NCBI GenBank assembly: GCA_958477465.1
Contig: CAUEFX010000010.1
Coordinates: forward strand, 14,898 to 78,897
Length of the DNA stretch: 64,000 nucleotides
DNA from: an uncultured Bacteroides sp.
GTDB taxonomy: Bacteria > Bacteroidota > Bacteroidia > Bacteroidales > Bacteroidaceae
Reading direction: 5' to 3'
Shown piece by piece: positions 44,300 to 53,543 of this stretch. The translations under genes and the position numbers were made by a program. The notes below the pieces were generated by a model. That model was not told the DNA's origin, ran no database searches, and was given only the letters and a program-made list of their open reading frames with translations. The first letter of the stretch is position 1. Every line of letters starts with the position of its first letter.

Positions 44300-45739
44300 A
44301 TGAAAAAGATATTTCAATATATGGCAGCCGGGTTATTACTCCTTATGACGGGTACAGGGTGTCAGGACAATGAGAATTGGCGGGTTATTCCTTATGTTCC
44401 GGAACCGGAACCAACGATTAATATCACAGGTACGGCTACAATCTATTCCGAAATCGGGGCAAATTCTGTATTACAGGTTGTAGAACTGGAACAGGGGGAT
44501 TCGAATCCTAATAAGACTGCTGATATAACAGGTATTTTCACGTGGTTGAAGAAAGACGGTGATTTTAATATTGTAGATGCAGGTGTCAGCTATGGAAAGG
44601 GTGATGTAGTAGCTACTGAACCTTTTGAAACAGTGAAACTAAAGGAAGGTGGTGATGGATTCAAGGTGGAAAATGACGGTCTGTATTTCGTGGTGATGAA
44701 TAATGCGGAATATCAGTTGACGGTTATTCCGGTTGTTATGGGCATCATGGGTGACGCAACTCCTTCCGGATGGAATTCTGAAACGGCTATGACAATGTCT
44801 TATGACGCAGCCGGTTCGAAGATTGTTGCTAAATGGTCGGGCGATTTGGCTAATAAGCAGATTAAATTCCGTTTTTCGGGAGACTGGGGCATTAAGATTC
44901 CTTATGGAAGTGATGTTACGGTTGTACATGCTAACTTTGGTGCGCTTGGTGAAGATGACGGAGTTCCATTGGGTAGCGATATTGCCGACTGTAAAGCCGG
45001 TGGAAAGAACTTCAAGATAGACAAAAACGGTACTTATGATGTTGAATTGAATATTGACCTGACTAATCAGAAAGTAACGGCAAGGGTTATCTTGACGCAA
45101 GAAGGCGGAGAACCGGCACTTCCGGAGGAGATGTTCATAACAGGTACTCCTTATGGCTGGAATTGGGAAAAGGCTTATGCGATGGTTCCTGTTCATAGCC
45201 ATGAAGGACAGTTTTGGGCAATTCAGTATATGAATGCAGGAGATGAAATCAAGTTCAATAATGTAAGAGATTGGGAATCTGGAGATAACTTCGGATGGGG
45301 AACTGCTACAGATGAGGCTGTCGCTTATGCAGAGTTGACAGATGCAGGCGGAAATGTTAAGGTTGGCAAAGCCGGCTGGTATATGATTATTGTAACAGTA
45401 ACTGCTGATAAGAAGACACTGGATTTGAAAGCACCGAATGTATATTTGGTAGGCGCTACTGCAGGCGATCCGAATTTTGGAAGTATAGCAGCGGATAAGG
45501 ATGTATTTATTATTCCGACAGATGCAGCAGGGTATTTCACCTCTAATGCATTTGCTGGAGACGGAGACATACGTATGTGTGTGAAAGTAGAAGGCGCAGA
45601 CTGGTGGCAAACTGAATTTATATTCTTTGACGGGCAGATAGCATTCCGAGGTAACGGCAACGACCAGGCGCGTGCGTTGGGGACAACCGGTCAGAAGGCA
45701 TACCTGAACTTTATGACAGGTGAAGGTAAAGCTGAATAA
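44300..45739 (+). CDS. SusE/SusF-like starch-binding lipoprotein
   Basis: 479 residues from ATG at 44300 (MKKIFQYMAAGLLLLMTGTGC, lipobox GTG-C); an earlier ATG at 44255 lies inside susD and would spoil the signal. An N-terminal Ig-like part is followed by tandem CBM-like domains. Each has a SusE-type binding pattern: GIMGDATPSGWNSETAMTMSYD, FITGTPYGWNWEKAYAMVPV and YLVGATAGDPNFGSIAADKDVFIIP. Aromatic residues in these segments are expected to stack on starch. It is surface-anchored and adds glycan affinity to the SusCD complex. A terminator hairpin follows. Confidence 0.85.
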   Translation: MKKIFQYMAAGLLLLMTGTGCQDNENWRVIPYVPEPEPTINITGTATIYSEIGANSVLQVVELEQGDSNPNKTADITGIFTWLKKDGDFNIVDAGVSYGKGDVVATEPFETVKLKEGGDGFKVENDGLYFVVMNNAEYQLTVIPVVMGIMGDATPSGWNSETAMTMSYDAAGSKIVAKWSGDLANKQIKFRFSGDWGIKIPYGSDVTVVHANFGALGEDDGVPLGSDIADCKAGGKNFKIDKNGTYDVELNIDLTNQKVTARVILTQEGGEPALPEEMFITGTPYGWNWEKAYAMVPVHSHEGQFWAIQYMNAGDEIKFNNVRDWESGDNFGWGTATDEAVAYAELTDAGGNVKVGKAGWYMIIVTVTADKKTLDLKAPNVYLVGATAGDPNFGSIAADKDVFIIPTDAAGYFTSNAFAGDGDIRMCVKVEGADWWQTEFIFFDGQIAFRGNGNDQARALGTTGQKAYLNFMTGEGKAE

Positions 45740-45793
45740 AATAATGTTTTGAATTTGTTGAAGAGGATGTGTTTAAACACCTCAGATATAGAT

Positions 45794-45830
45794 CACCCCT
45801 GTCACAAATATCTGTAACAGGGGTGTTTTT
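45794..45830 (+). terminator. Terminator after susE
   Basis: CACCCCTGT (45794-45802) pairs with ACAGGGGTG (45817-45825), followed by TTTTT. Third member of the CCCCTG hairpin family. It may cause partial termination before the amylase gene. Confidence 0.8.
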
Positions 45831-45876
45831 GTAAACAAGAGAGTTTTATATCCTCTTTTTAATTTAGTGTGTGATT

Positions 45877-48693
45877 ATGAGAAAATTTTGTTTGTTTTTA
45901 TTGGCGGTTATCGGAACGTTATTTACAACCTATGCTCAGGTGGTGATTACTACACCGGAGTTTCCTACAATAGCTACACCGGTAACGATTGTTTTTGATG
46001 CTACTCAAGGGAATAGGGGACTGATGGACTATATTGGAGATGTGTATGCGCATACAGGGGTGATAACCGATGAAAGTGAAAATGACTCCGATTGGCGGTA
46101 TGCTTCTTTGTGGAATAGCAATGAGGAGAAATATAAGATGGTTTCTATGGGTGGTAATAAATGGAAACTGGAAATAGCACCTGATATACGTTCCTATTAT
46201 GGTGCGCCAGTCGGAGAGGTTATTAAGAAGATGGCTTTTGTGTTCCGTAGTGCCGATCGGACGAAAGAAGGAAAAGATGTTGGTAATAAGGATATCTTTG
46301 TCAAAGTATATGAGGAGGGGCTTACGGTTCGTTTTGATTATCCTACCTCTAATGTCGTGTTGGATAGGGGAGAAATGTTGTCAGTCAAGGCCTCCGCTTC
46401 TCTCACGGCAAATATGAATCTGTATATTGATAATCAGCTGATTGCTTCTAATAATGGAGTGAGGGAAATTACAGCAAGTCATACTTTCACTGAGAATGGA
46501 AACTATGAATTGAGTGTGGAGGCTACTGCTAACGGAACGACAGAAAGAGTGTCATTAATAGTCAGCGTTTTAGGAGAAAGTCCGCAAGCATCGTGCCCTG
46601 AAAATGTTCATCTGGGAATAAACTATACGAGTGATACCGAATCCGTATTGGTTCTTCAAGCACCAGGAAAAAAGAATGTTTATGTAGTGGGCGATTTTAA
46701 TGATTGGAAACTGCAGAGCGATTATCTGCTGAAACGGGACGGAGAACTTTTCTGGATAGCGTTGAGCAATCTGGAAAAAGGAAAGGAGTATGCTTTTCAA
46801 TATGTAGTGGATGGAAGTATTTATATAGCTGATCCTTATGCGGATAAAGTTCTTGATCCTTGGAATGATCCCTATATTCCGGCTTCTGTCTATCCGGAAT
46901 TGAAAACATATCCTACAGGAAAAACTTCCGGTATTGTGTCTGTTCTTCAAACCGGGCAACAACCGTATACGTGGCAGGTAGATGACTTTGTGAAACCCGC
47001 GAAAGACCAACTCTTGATTTATGAAATGCTTATCCGTGATTTTACGGAAGAGCATTCATATAAAGCAGCTATGGCGAAATTGGGGTATTTGAAAACTTTG
47101 GGGGTAAATGCCATTGAACTGATGCCTGTCAATGAGTTTGAGGGAAATATCAGTTGGGGATATAATCCTTCGTTTTATTTTGCTGTAGACAAATATTATG
47201 GGACAAAAAATGATCTTAAGGCTTTTGTAGATGAATGCCATAGACTGGGCATAGCGGTCATTCTTGATTTGGTATTGAATCATAGCTATGGGCAATCTCC
47301 TTTTTATTTGCTTTATCGTGATGCAGACGGCCGACCTTCATTAAATAATCCGTGGTACAATCAAAAATCGAATATCGAGAACCCCGGACTTTCGTGGGGG
47401 TATGATTTTAACCATGATAGTCCTTACACGCAAGCGCTGGTGGACAGTGTGGCGGCTTATTGGATGAATGAATATCGGATTGACGGCTTTCGTTACGATT
47501 TTACCAAAGGGTTCTCGAACACTTCTTATACAGGAACGAATAATTGGGCTGGAAGCTATGATGTAGCGCGTATTCGAAATCTGAAACGAATGGCTGCAGA
47601 AGTGTGGAAGCGTAACGGACAGGCTTATGTGATTTGCGAACATTTGACGGATTTGCAAGAAGAGAAAGAGCTTGGACAAGCAAATCTTATGTTGTGGAAG
47701 AATATGAATAATGCATATTGCCAGACAGCTATGGGGTATTCTTCCGAGAGTGCATTCACCGGGTTGTATGAGAAGGAAGCAGGTATGCCTTATGGCAGTC
47801 TGGTAGGATATATGGAAAGCCATGATGAGGAGAGGGTGGCTTATAAGGCTTGGAAGTATGGTGTGAATGGAATAAAGGGAGATTTGACAGGGGGGAATAT
47901 AGTCCCTACCGAGCATTTTCTGCAAAACCGTATGAGGCAGCTGGCGGTTAATGCAGCTTTTTTTCTTACTGTTCCCGGAGCTAAAATGATTTGGCAGTTT
48001 GGAGAGTTGGGATATGATTATTCTATTAATACCAATACTTCCGGAACGGCTATTGGGGATTATCGTACAGATCCTAAACCGGTACGTTGGGATTATTATG
48101 ACAAGCAACGCAGGAAAGAATTGTATGAGGTGTATAGTAAGTTAATAGGTCTGCGTAAGTCTTATCCTGAGCTTTTTGCATCCGATGCTGTGTTTGATTG
48201 GAAGGTGACGGCTAATGATTGGGATAAAGGGCGGTTTATTACTATCACAGCTGGGGATAAAGCACTTGTGGTGGTCGGAAATTTCACGGAAAATTCCAAC
48301 AATTATTCTGTTACTTTCCCTAAAAGTGGTACTTGGTATGAGTTTATGGATGAAACTTCGACAATAAATGTTTCTCCTTCTACTATTCAGCAAGCAGTGA
48401 CAGTTCAGTCTTATGGTTTTAAACTCTATACTAATTTCAAACCGGATATAACGGGAATTGAAGAAAAAAATCCAGGTGTACAACTGCCAACGGCCTACTA
48501 TGATGCCGTGTGTGACAAGTTCGTGATAAATGGAGAGGCTTCTCTTGTAGAAATTTATTCTGTTAACGGAGTATTGGTTCAGAAAGAGAGAAATTGTTCG
48601 ACTGTCGGACTTTCTGATTTACAACCAGGGGGGTACATTGCACGCCTCTATACTAAAAGTGGTAAAATTGAGACGTATAAGATAATAAAGTAG
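45877..48693 (+). CDS. Secreted GH13 alpha-amylase with CBM48-like domain and C-terminal sorting-like domain
   Basis: 938 residues from ATG at 45877 (MRKFCLFLLAVIGTLFTTYAQ); an ATG two codons earlier is possible. N-terminal Ig-like regions come first (to about residue 240), then a CBM48-like domain (KNVYVVGDFNDWKLQSDYLLKRDG). The GH13 barrel has AIELMPVNEF, VILDLVLNHS, the nucleophile in YRIDGFRYDFTKG, the acid/base in YVICEHLTD and the third acid in MESHDEERV. The C-terminal YSVNGVLVQKERNCSTV to KIETYKIIK resembles a type IX sorting domain. It has no lipobox, unlike SusG. It degrades starch or pullulan outside the inner membrane, upstream of SusCD uptake. Confidence 0.9.
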   Translation: MRKFCLFLLAVIGTLFTTYAQVVITTPEFPTIATPVTIVFDATQGNRGLMDYIGDVYAHTGVITDESENDSDWRYASLWNSNEEKYKMVSMGGNKWKLEIAPDIRSYYGAPVGEVIKKMAFVFRSADRTKEGKDVGNKDIFVKVYEEGLTVRFDYPTSNVVLDRGEMLSVKASASLTANMNLYIDNQLIASNNGVREITASHTFTENGNYELSVEATANGTTERVSLIVSVLGESPQASCPENVHLGINYTSDTESVLVLQAPGKKNVYVVGDFNDWKLQSDYLLKRDGELFWIALSNLEKGKEYAFQYVVDGSIYIADPYADKVLDPWNDPYIPASVYPELKTYPTGKTSGIVSVLQTGQQPYTWQVDDFVKPAKDQLLIYEMLIRDFTEEHSYKAAMAKLGYLKTLGVNAIELMPVNEFEGNISWGYNPSFYFAVDKYYGTKNDLKAFVDECHRLGIAVILDLVLNHSYGQSPFYLLYRDADGRPSLNNPWYNQKSNIENPGLSWGYDFNHDSPYTQALVDSVAAYWMNEYRIDGFRYDFTKGFSNTSYTGTNNWAGSYDVARIRNLKRMAAEVWKRNGQAYVICEHLTDLQEEKELGQANLMLWKNMNNAYCQTAMGYSSESAFTGLYEKEAGMPYGSLVGYMESHDEERVAYKAWKYGVNGIKGDLTGGNIVPTEHFLQNRMRQLAVNAAFFLTVPGAKMIWQFGELGYDYSINTNTSGTAIGDYRTDPKPVRWDYYDKQRRKELYEVYSKLIGLRKSYPELFASDAVFDWKVTANDWDKGRFITITAGDKALVVVGNFTENSNNYSVTFPKSGTWYEFMDETSTINVSPSTIQQAVTVQSYGFKLYTNFKPDITGIEEKNPGVQLPTAYYDAVCDKFVINGEASLVEIYSVNGVLVQKERNCSTVGLSDLQPGGYIARLYTKSGKIETYKIIK

Positions 48694-48719
48694 TAAAGAG
48701 TTACTATGTGCATATAACG

Positions 48720-48756
48720 AAAAAGAGGAAATTCCATTTCGGAATTTCCTCTTTTT
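48720..48756. terminator. Bidirectional terminator
   Basis: Perfect 16-bp stem AAAAAGAGGAAATTCC (48720-48735) / GGAATTTCCTCTTTTT (48741-48756), between the convergent amylase and rpmE genes. Confidence 0.9.
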
Positions 48757-48779
48757 CTACCTCTTTAAAAGAGAGTAGA

Positions 48780-49034
48780 TTATTTTTTCTTACGGTCACC
48801 GTAGCGGCTCATGAACTTATCAACACGACCTGCTGTATCTACCAAAGTAGATTTACCAGTATAGAACGGGTGAGAAGTGTTAGAGATTTCTATCTTCAGC
48901 AACGGATAAGTTTCACCTTCGAATTCGATGGTTTCTTTCGTGTTAACTGTAGATCTTGACAAAAACATATCGCCATTTGACATATCTTTGAATACTACCG
49001 GACGGTATGATTCTGGATGAATACCTTTTTTCAT
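48780..49034 (-). CDS. rpmE: 50S ribosomal protein L31, type B
   Basis: 84 residues, the standard length for the type B (non-zinc, CxxC-lacking) L31: MKKGIHPESYRPVVFKDMSNGDMFLSRSTV, IEFEGETYPLLKIEISNTSHPFYTGKS, then VDKFMSRYGDRKKK. It is a component of the large ribosomal subunit near the central protuberance. The start is fixed by the invariant N-terminus. Monocistronic, converging with the amylase gene. Stop TAA. Confidence 0.96.
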   Translation of the reverse strand: MKKGIHPESYRPVVFKDMSNGDMFLSRSTVNTKETIEFEGETYPLLKIEISNTSHPFYTGKSTLVDTAGRVDKFMSRYGDRKKK

Positions 49035-49208
49035 TTCAGTATTTGTTTTTAATTATTATATCGTTTACTATTTGGTAAGAATAGTGTAATGGTCATTTTC
49101 AGTGCGCAAAGATAATGCTTTTTTCGTGAAATGGAAAAAAGTTCTTGAAAAAAACGGGCTGTCTCACTTTTTTTTTAGACTTTTGCAGAAAATAAAGAGA
49201 CTTATTGT

Positions 49209-50222
49209 ATGAAGAAATTGATTGTTACAACTGTTGTCCTGCTGTTTGCAGTAATTGCCGGACAAGCTCAGGAGAAGAAAAAGGGGCTGTATAGCGTAGC
49301 TTTTTATAATCTTGAAAATCTGTTTGATACTATTCACGATGCCGGTAAGAACGATTATGAGTATCTTCCCGATGCACCGAAACAGTGGAATACGGAGAAG
49401 TATGTGTCGAAGTTGAAAAATCTCTCGAAAGTGCTCAGTGAGCTGTCGCGGGACAAGGTACCGGAAGGACCTGCTGTGATCGGAGTGGCAGAGGCGGAAA
49501 ACAGACGTGTTCTGGACGATTTGGTCGGGCAGCCGGCACTGGCTTCCACAGGATATCGTGTCGTGCATTATGAAGGACCGGACAAGCGAGGAATCGATTG
49601 TGCGCTGTTGTACGACCCGAAACAGTTTGCGGTTTCATCCAGTAAGTTGGTGCTTTCCCAGCCTTTTGAAGGAGATACGATACATAAAACACGCGGGTTT
49701 CTTATCGTGAGTGGTAAACTTGCCGGGGAGCCGGTCTGCTTTATTGTCAATCACTGGCCTTCACGCGGAGCGGCCGAACCTGTACGGATTCATGCGGCAC
49801 GACAGGTACGTGCATTGACAGACTCACTGCAGCGTGAAAATAAGAAATTGAAATTGATCGTGATGGGGGATATGAACGATGATCCGATGGATAATAGCAT
49901 GTTGACCCTTGGAGCGAAAAAATACAGAAAAGAGGTAGAAAAAGGGGATTTCTTCAATCCATGGTGGGAAACACTGGAGGATAAGGGAGTAGGAACGTTG
50001 CTTTATCGGGGGAAATGGAACCTTTTCGATCAGATAGTGCTATCCTCTACACTGCTGAAGAAGAGGGGATTGAAATATGATCATAATGAAGTTTTCATTC
50101 GTGAATATCTTTTTCAGCAGGATGGGAAATACAAAGGTTCTCCTCTGCGGACACACGGAGGGAAATTGTGGCTGAACGGCTACAGTGACCATTTGCCTAC
50201 CATTATTTATCTGAAGAAATAG
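49209..50222 (+). CDS. Secreted endonuclease/exonuclease/phosphatase family protein
   Basis: 337 residues with a signal peptide (MKKLIVTTVVLLFAVIAGQAQ). The EEP fold motifs are all visible: VAFYNLENLFDT (Asn/Glu metal ligands), VIGVAEAENRRVLDDL, GIDCALLYDP, FIVNHWPSRG, LIVMGDMNDDPMDNS and the final YSDHLPTIIY (catalytic Asp-His). Such proteins hydrolyse phosphodiesters or phosphomonoesters; the substrate of this one (nucleic acid, inositol phosphate or lipid) cannot be told from sequence. Probably periplasmic. Stop TAG. Confidence 0.85.
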   Translation: MKKLIVTTVVLLFAVIAGQAQEKKKGLYSVAFYNLENLFDTIHDAGKNDYEYLPDAPKQWNTEKYVSKLKNLSKVLSELSRDKVPEGPAVIGVAEAENRRVLDDLVGQPALASTGYRVVHYEGPDKRGIDCALLYDPKQFAVSSSKLVLSQPFEGDTIHKTRGFLIVSGKLAGEPVCFIVNHWPSRGAAEPVRIHAARQVRALTDSLQRENKKLKLIVMGDMNDDPMDNSMLTLGAKKYRKEVEKGDFFNPWWETLEDKGVGTLLYRGKWNLFDQIVLSSTLLKKRGLKYDHNEVFIREYLFQQDGKYKGSPLRTHGGKLWLNGYSDHLPTIIYLKK

Positions 50223-50377
50223 AATCGGTTTTATCTGAAGAAGTAAAAATCCGTCTTTGCTACATAGAGATTACAATCAACTCTTAAATGATATTGAATA
50301 CTATAAAATAGAATTGATTTGTACGCTGTAGCGGGGATATTTCTTACGCTTTGGTTTTGTATTAAAACTATTATGTG

Positions 50378-50385
50378 TACTTTTG
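50378..50385 (+). promoter_or_regulatory. fba promoter (-7 box)
   Basis: TACTTTTG fits TAnnTTTG; TTTG at 50356-50359 lies 18 bp upstream. The predicted start is near 50392, leaving a leader of about 34 bases before the aldolase ATG at 50426. Confidence 0.6.
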
Positions 50386-50425
50386 CATAGAATTTTTATT
50401 CACTAACAATAAACTTTTAAACAAA

Positions 50426-51430
50426 ATGGTAAATTACAAAGATTTAGGATTGGTAAACACCAGAGAGATGTTTGCTAAGGCTATCAAAGGCGGATATGCT
50501 ATTCCGGCTTTCAACTTCAACAATATGGAACAGATGCAGGCTATCATCCAGGCTGCTGTAGAAACAAAATCTCCGGTTATTCTTCAGGTTTCTAAAGGTG
50601 CCCGCCAATATGCTAACGCTACTCTGTTGCGTTACATGGCTCAAGGTGCTGTAGAATATGCAAAAGAATTGGGTTGCGCACATCCCGAAATCGTTTTGCA
50701 CCTTGACCACGGAGATACTTTCGAAACTTGCAAGAGCTGTATCGATTCAGGTTTCTCTTCAGTGATGATCGACGGTTCTCACCTTCCTTATGAAGAGAAT
50801 GTAGCTTTGACTAAGAAAGTTGTAGACTATGCTCATCAGTTTGATGTAACTGTAGAAGGAGAACTTGGTGTATTGGCCGGTGTAGAAGATGAGGTTTCTT
50901 CAGATCACCACACTTACACTGACCCGGAAGAGGTAATCGACTTTGCTACACGTACAGGTTGCGATTCATTGGCTATCTCTATCGGTACTTCTCACGGTGC
51001 TTACAAATTCACTCCGGAACAGTGTCATATCGATCCGAAGACCGGTCGTATGGTTCCTCCTCCTTTGGCATTCAATGTATTGGACGCTGTAATGGAGAAA
51101 CTTCCGGGATTCCCCATCGTTCTTCACGGATCATCTTCTGTTCCTCAGGAAGAAGTGGATACAATCAACAAATACGGTGGTGCACTGAAAGCTGCTATCG
51201 GTATTCCTGAAGAAGAACTGCGTAAAGCTGCTAAGTCTGCAGTTTGCAAAATCAACATCGACTCAGACTCTCGTTTGGCTATGACTGCTGCTATCCGTAA
51301 GGTATTTGCAGAAAAACCGGCAGAGTTCGACCCGCGTAAATATCTGGGACCGGCTCGTGACAACATGAGAAAACTGTACGAGCACAAAATTGTCAATGTG
51401 CTTGGCTCAGACAACAAACTGGCTCAGTAA
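50426..51430 (+). CDS. fba: Class II fructose-1,6-bisphosphate aldolase
   Basis: 334 residues from ATG at 50426 (MVNYKDLGLVNTREMFAKAIKGGYAIPAFNFNNMEQMQAI); the longer frame from 50375 would include promoter sequence. Zinc-site and catalytic segments are EIVLHLDHGDTFETCK, SVMIDGSHLPYEENV, GELGVLAGVED and FPIVLHGSSSVP, then ININIDSDSRLAMT-like (CKINIDSDSRLAMTAAIRK). It cleaves fructose-1,6-bisphosphate in glycolysis. Codon use is clean, as for a highly expressed gene. Tandem terminators follow. Confidence 0.96.
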   Translation: MVNYKDLGLVNTREMFAKAIKGGYAIPAFNFNNMEQMQAIIQAAVETKSPVILQVSKGARQYANATLLRYMAQGAVEYAKELGCAHPEIVLHLDHGDTFETCKSCIDSGFSSVMIDGSHLPYEENVALTKKVVDYAHQFDVTVEGELGVLAGVEDEVSSDHHTYTDPEEVIDFATRTGCDSLAISIGTSHGAYKFTPEQCHIDPKTGRMVPPPLAFNVLDAVMEKLPGFPIVLHGSSSVPQEEVDTINKYGGALKAAIGIPEEELRKAAKSAVCKINIDSDSRLAMTAAIRKVFAEKPAEFDPRKYLGPARDNMRKLYEHKIVNVLGSDNKLAQ

Positions 51431-51452
51431 GAAATAAGTTGAGATAAGAAAG

Positions 51453-51531
51453 AGGTTGTGTCAAAACGCTGGCACAACCTTTTTTTATGCACAAGGGGAT
51501 GTGTCAAAACTAAGGCACATCCCCTTTTTTT
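51453..51531. terminator. Two tandem terminators
   Basis: AGGTTGTG/CACAACCT (51453-51480) followed by T7, then AGGGGATGTG/CACATCCCCT (51494-51522) followed by T7. Both have a GTCAAAAC-like loop and look like a duplicated element. They separate fba from the convergent neopullulanase gene. Confidence 0.82.
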
Positions 51532-51582
51532 ATCACACACGAGCATAGGGAGAAACAACTAATCATCCTTGGTGCTGTTTCT

Positions 51583-53439
51583 TTATGGAAACAGTTCAAT
51601 CACCAAAGATTCTCTTGGAGACATCGTCAGCTCACCGTTCAGACGGATGGTTTTTCCGGTCAGAATATCCTTTCCTTGGGCATCGTCTTTCAGTATCTCT
51701 TTATAGTATTTTAGCGGTAGGGTGGTTGTTTCATCCGTACCGTTTAGCATTACAAATACAGTTTTACCGTCGTATTGGCGGGCGTATGCATATACTCCGT
51801 TTTGCACCATGAATTGTGTCATGCTGCCTTTGGCTATTATCTCGTTGCCTTTGCGCCAGTTCAGCAATGTTTTGTAGAAGTTATAACACTCATTTTGCAA
51901 TGGGGTACGTCCTTCGGCTGTCAGTGCATTCGCTTTGTCGTCACTCCAGCCGCCGGGGAAGTCCTTGCGCACATAACCGTCACTTTGGCTCTTCACGCCA
52001 TTCATGATTATTTCTGTACCATAATATAATTGCGGAATGCGGCGGGTAGTCAGCAATAGGGTAGAGGCTTGCTTTAACATCGGAAGATTGTCGCCCTCAC
52101 CTAAAAAACGGTCTGTATCGTGGTTTTCGATAAATGCCAATACCGAAGCAGGATCGGGATATAAGAAATCATAGACAAAGCTATTGTATACACGGTCCAA
52201 TCCTTTGAACCAAGTCTCCGTTTGTTCATTCTTGGCAGTGTTGATTTTGTCGAAGAAGCTGAAATCCATTACGGTTTTCAGGTTACTGTTTCGAGGGGCG
52301 GACAGTTTTGAGTCTTTCTGCCACCAGGCTGTGTAAGCCGGTTCGGTTACCCAGGTCTCTCCAACGGTATTGTAGTTGGGATATTCATCATTCAGCTCTT
52401 TCATCCAGTTGCTCATAGCGTCATAGTCTGCATACGGATAGGTGTCCATGCGGATACCATCGATTCCGGCATATTCAATCCACCAGAAACTGTTCTGTAC
52501 CAGATACCTGTAAACGTGCGGGTTCTTTTGATTCAGATCGGGCATTACCGATACGAACCAACCGTCGTTCATCTGGTCAAAATCATACTTGGATGTATAA
52601 GGATCGACATGAGGTGTCAGTTTGAAAGAGGTCTGTACAAAGTTATTCTCATAGTCGGGGTTGTTGAAGAAATCTTTTGAAGGCATGTCTTTTATCCAGG
52701 GATGCTCTGAACCGCAATGGTTGAAAATCATATCCATTACAATCTTGATGCCCCGGTCGTGAGAGCGGGCTATCAGTTGGCGGTATTCTTCGTTTGTGCC
52801 GAAACGGGGATCTACTTTGTAATAATCCGTAGTGGCATAGCCGTGATAGGAACCGCCTTCCATGTCGTTTTCCAAAACCGGAGTGAACCAGAGGGCCGTA
52901 ACGCCCAGGTCTTCGAAATAATCCAGATTCTGCTCGATACCTGCCAAATCACCTCCATGACGGGCATTCGGATCATTGCGGTCTACCTTATACGGAGACA
53001 TACCGGCGATGTTGTCATTCTCCGGATTGCCATTTGCAAAACGATCCGGCATGAGCAGATAAAGAGCGTCGGAAGCATCGAAACCTCTATGTTCACAACC
53101 TTTCTTATCACGGGCTTTCAGCTCATATTCTTTCACCAGTTTCTTCTTGCCGATGGTAAAGGTCAGAGGAAATTTACCGGGCTTCACATCTTTATCCAGA
53201 TGAAGATAGACGAGCAGATAATTATCACTTTCCAGTTTCACTGTGCTACTGAGTGAGATTCCGGGATAGTTTACGGAAACGGAAGCATTGCCGATACCTT
53301 CACCGTAAATCATTAGTTGGAGTTCCGGGCTTTTCATGCCGGCATACCAGAAAGGCGGGTCGATTTTGTTCACGTTCATAGCTGCATAAGTGCTAAGAGA
53401 CAGTAGGAAAGAACCTAAGATAAAAAAGATTTTCTTCAT
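51583..53439 (-). CDS. susA: Neopullulanase/alpha-amylase, SusA-like (GH13)
   Basis: 618 residues, almost the length of SusA. Signal MKKIFFILGSFLLSLSTYAA, then the N-terminal cyclomaltodextrinase-type domain (VNKIDPPFWYAGMKSPELQLMIYGEGI). The GH13 barrel has TALWFTPVLENDMEGGSYHGYATTDYYKVDPRFG, IVMDMIFNHCG, the nucleophile in IDGIRMDTYPYAD, the acid/base in NTVGETWVTEP and the third acid in FIENHDTDRF. It is expected in the periplasm, cleaving imported maltooligosaccharides. It is separated from susC by housekeeping genes, but a LacI-type operator lies 90 bp upstream, so coregulation is likely. Confidence 0.92.
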   Translation of the reverse strand: MKKIFFILGSFLLSLSTYAAMNVNKIDPPFWYAGMKSPELQLMIYGEGIGNASVSVNYPGISLSSTVKLESDNYLLVYLHLDKDVKPGKFPLTFTIGKKKLVKEYELKARDKKGCEHRGFDASDALYLLMPDRFANGNPENDNIAGMSPYKVDRNDPNARHGGDLAGIEQNLDYFEDLGVTALWFTPVLENDMEGGSYHGYATTDYYKVDPRFGTNEEYRQLIARSHDRGIKIVMDMIFNHCGSEHPWIKDMPSKDFFNNPDYENNFVQTSFKLTPHVDPYTSKYDFDQMNDGWFVSVMPDLNQKNPHVYRYLVQNSFWWIEYAGIDGIRMDTYPYADYDAMSNWMKELNDEYPNYNTVGETWVTEPAYTAWWQKDSKLSAPRNSNLKTVMDFSFFDKINTAKNEQTETWFKGLDRVYNSFVYDFLYPDPASVLAFIENHDTDRFLGEGDNLPMLKQASTLLLTTRRIPQLYYGTEIIMNGVKSQSDGYVRKDFPGGWSDDKANALTAEGRTPLQNECYNFYKTLLNWRKGNEIIAKGSMTQFMVQNGVYAYARQYDGKTVFVMLNGTDETTTLPLKYYKEILKDDAQGKDILTGKTIRLNGELTMSPRESLVIELFP

Positions 53440-53528
53440 GATATTAGCGTGTTATAGAATTTAACGCTAATATAGGACTATTTGTCGAGAGGCTCTTTCC
53501 TTTCTTTTCGTGTACCCTTTATATATTT

Positions 53529-53543
53529 ATGCAAACGTTTTCA
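53529..53543. promoter_or_regulatory. LacI-type operator candidate upstream of neopullulanase gene
   Basis: ATGCAAACGTTTTCA matches the perfect operator at 38836 at all but two positions (right half). It lies 90 bp upstream of the neopullulanase start and overlaps the end of the TPR gene. Confidence 0.55.

Noticed and set aside
44639..45610. 323-codon minus-strand frame over the SusE-like gene
   Set aside because: Antisense shadow; rich in Ile, Ser and Cys with no family motif, while the plus strand encodes a clear lipoprotein.
47341..48108. 255-codon minus-strand frame over the amylase gene
   Set aside because: Shadow of the GH13 catalytic domain, whose motifs on the plus strand are unmistakable.
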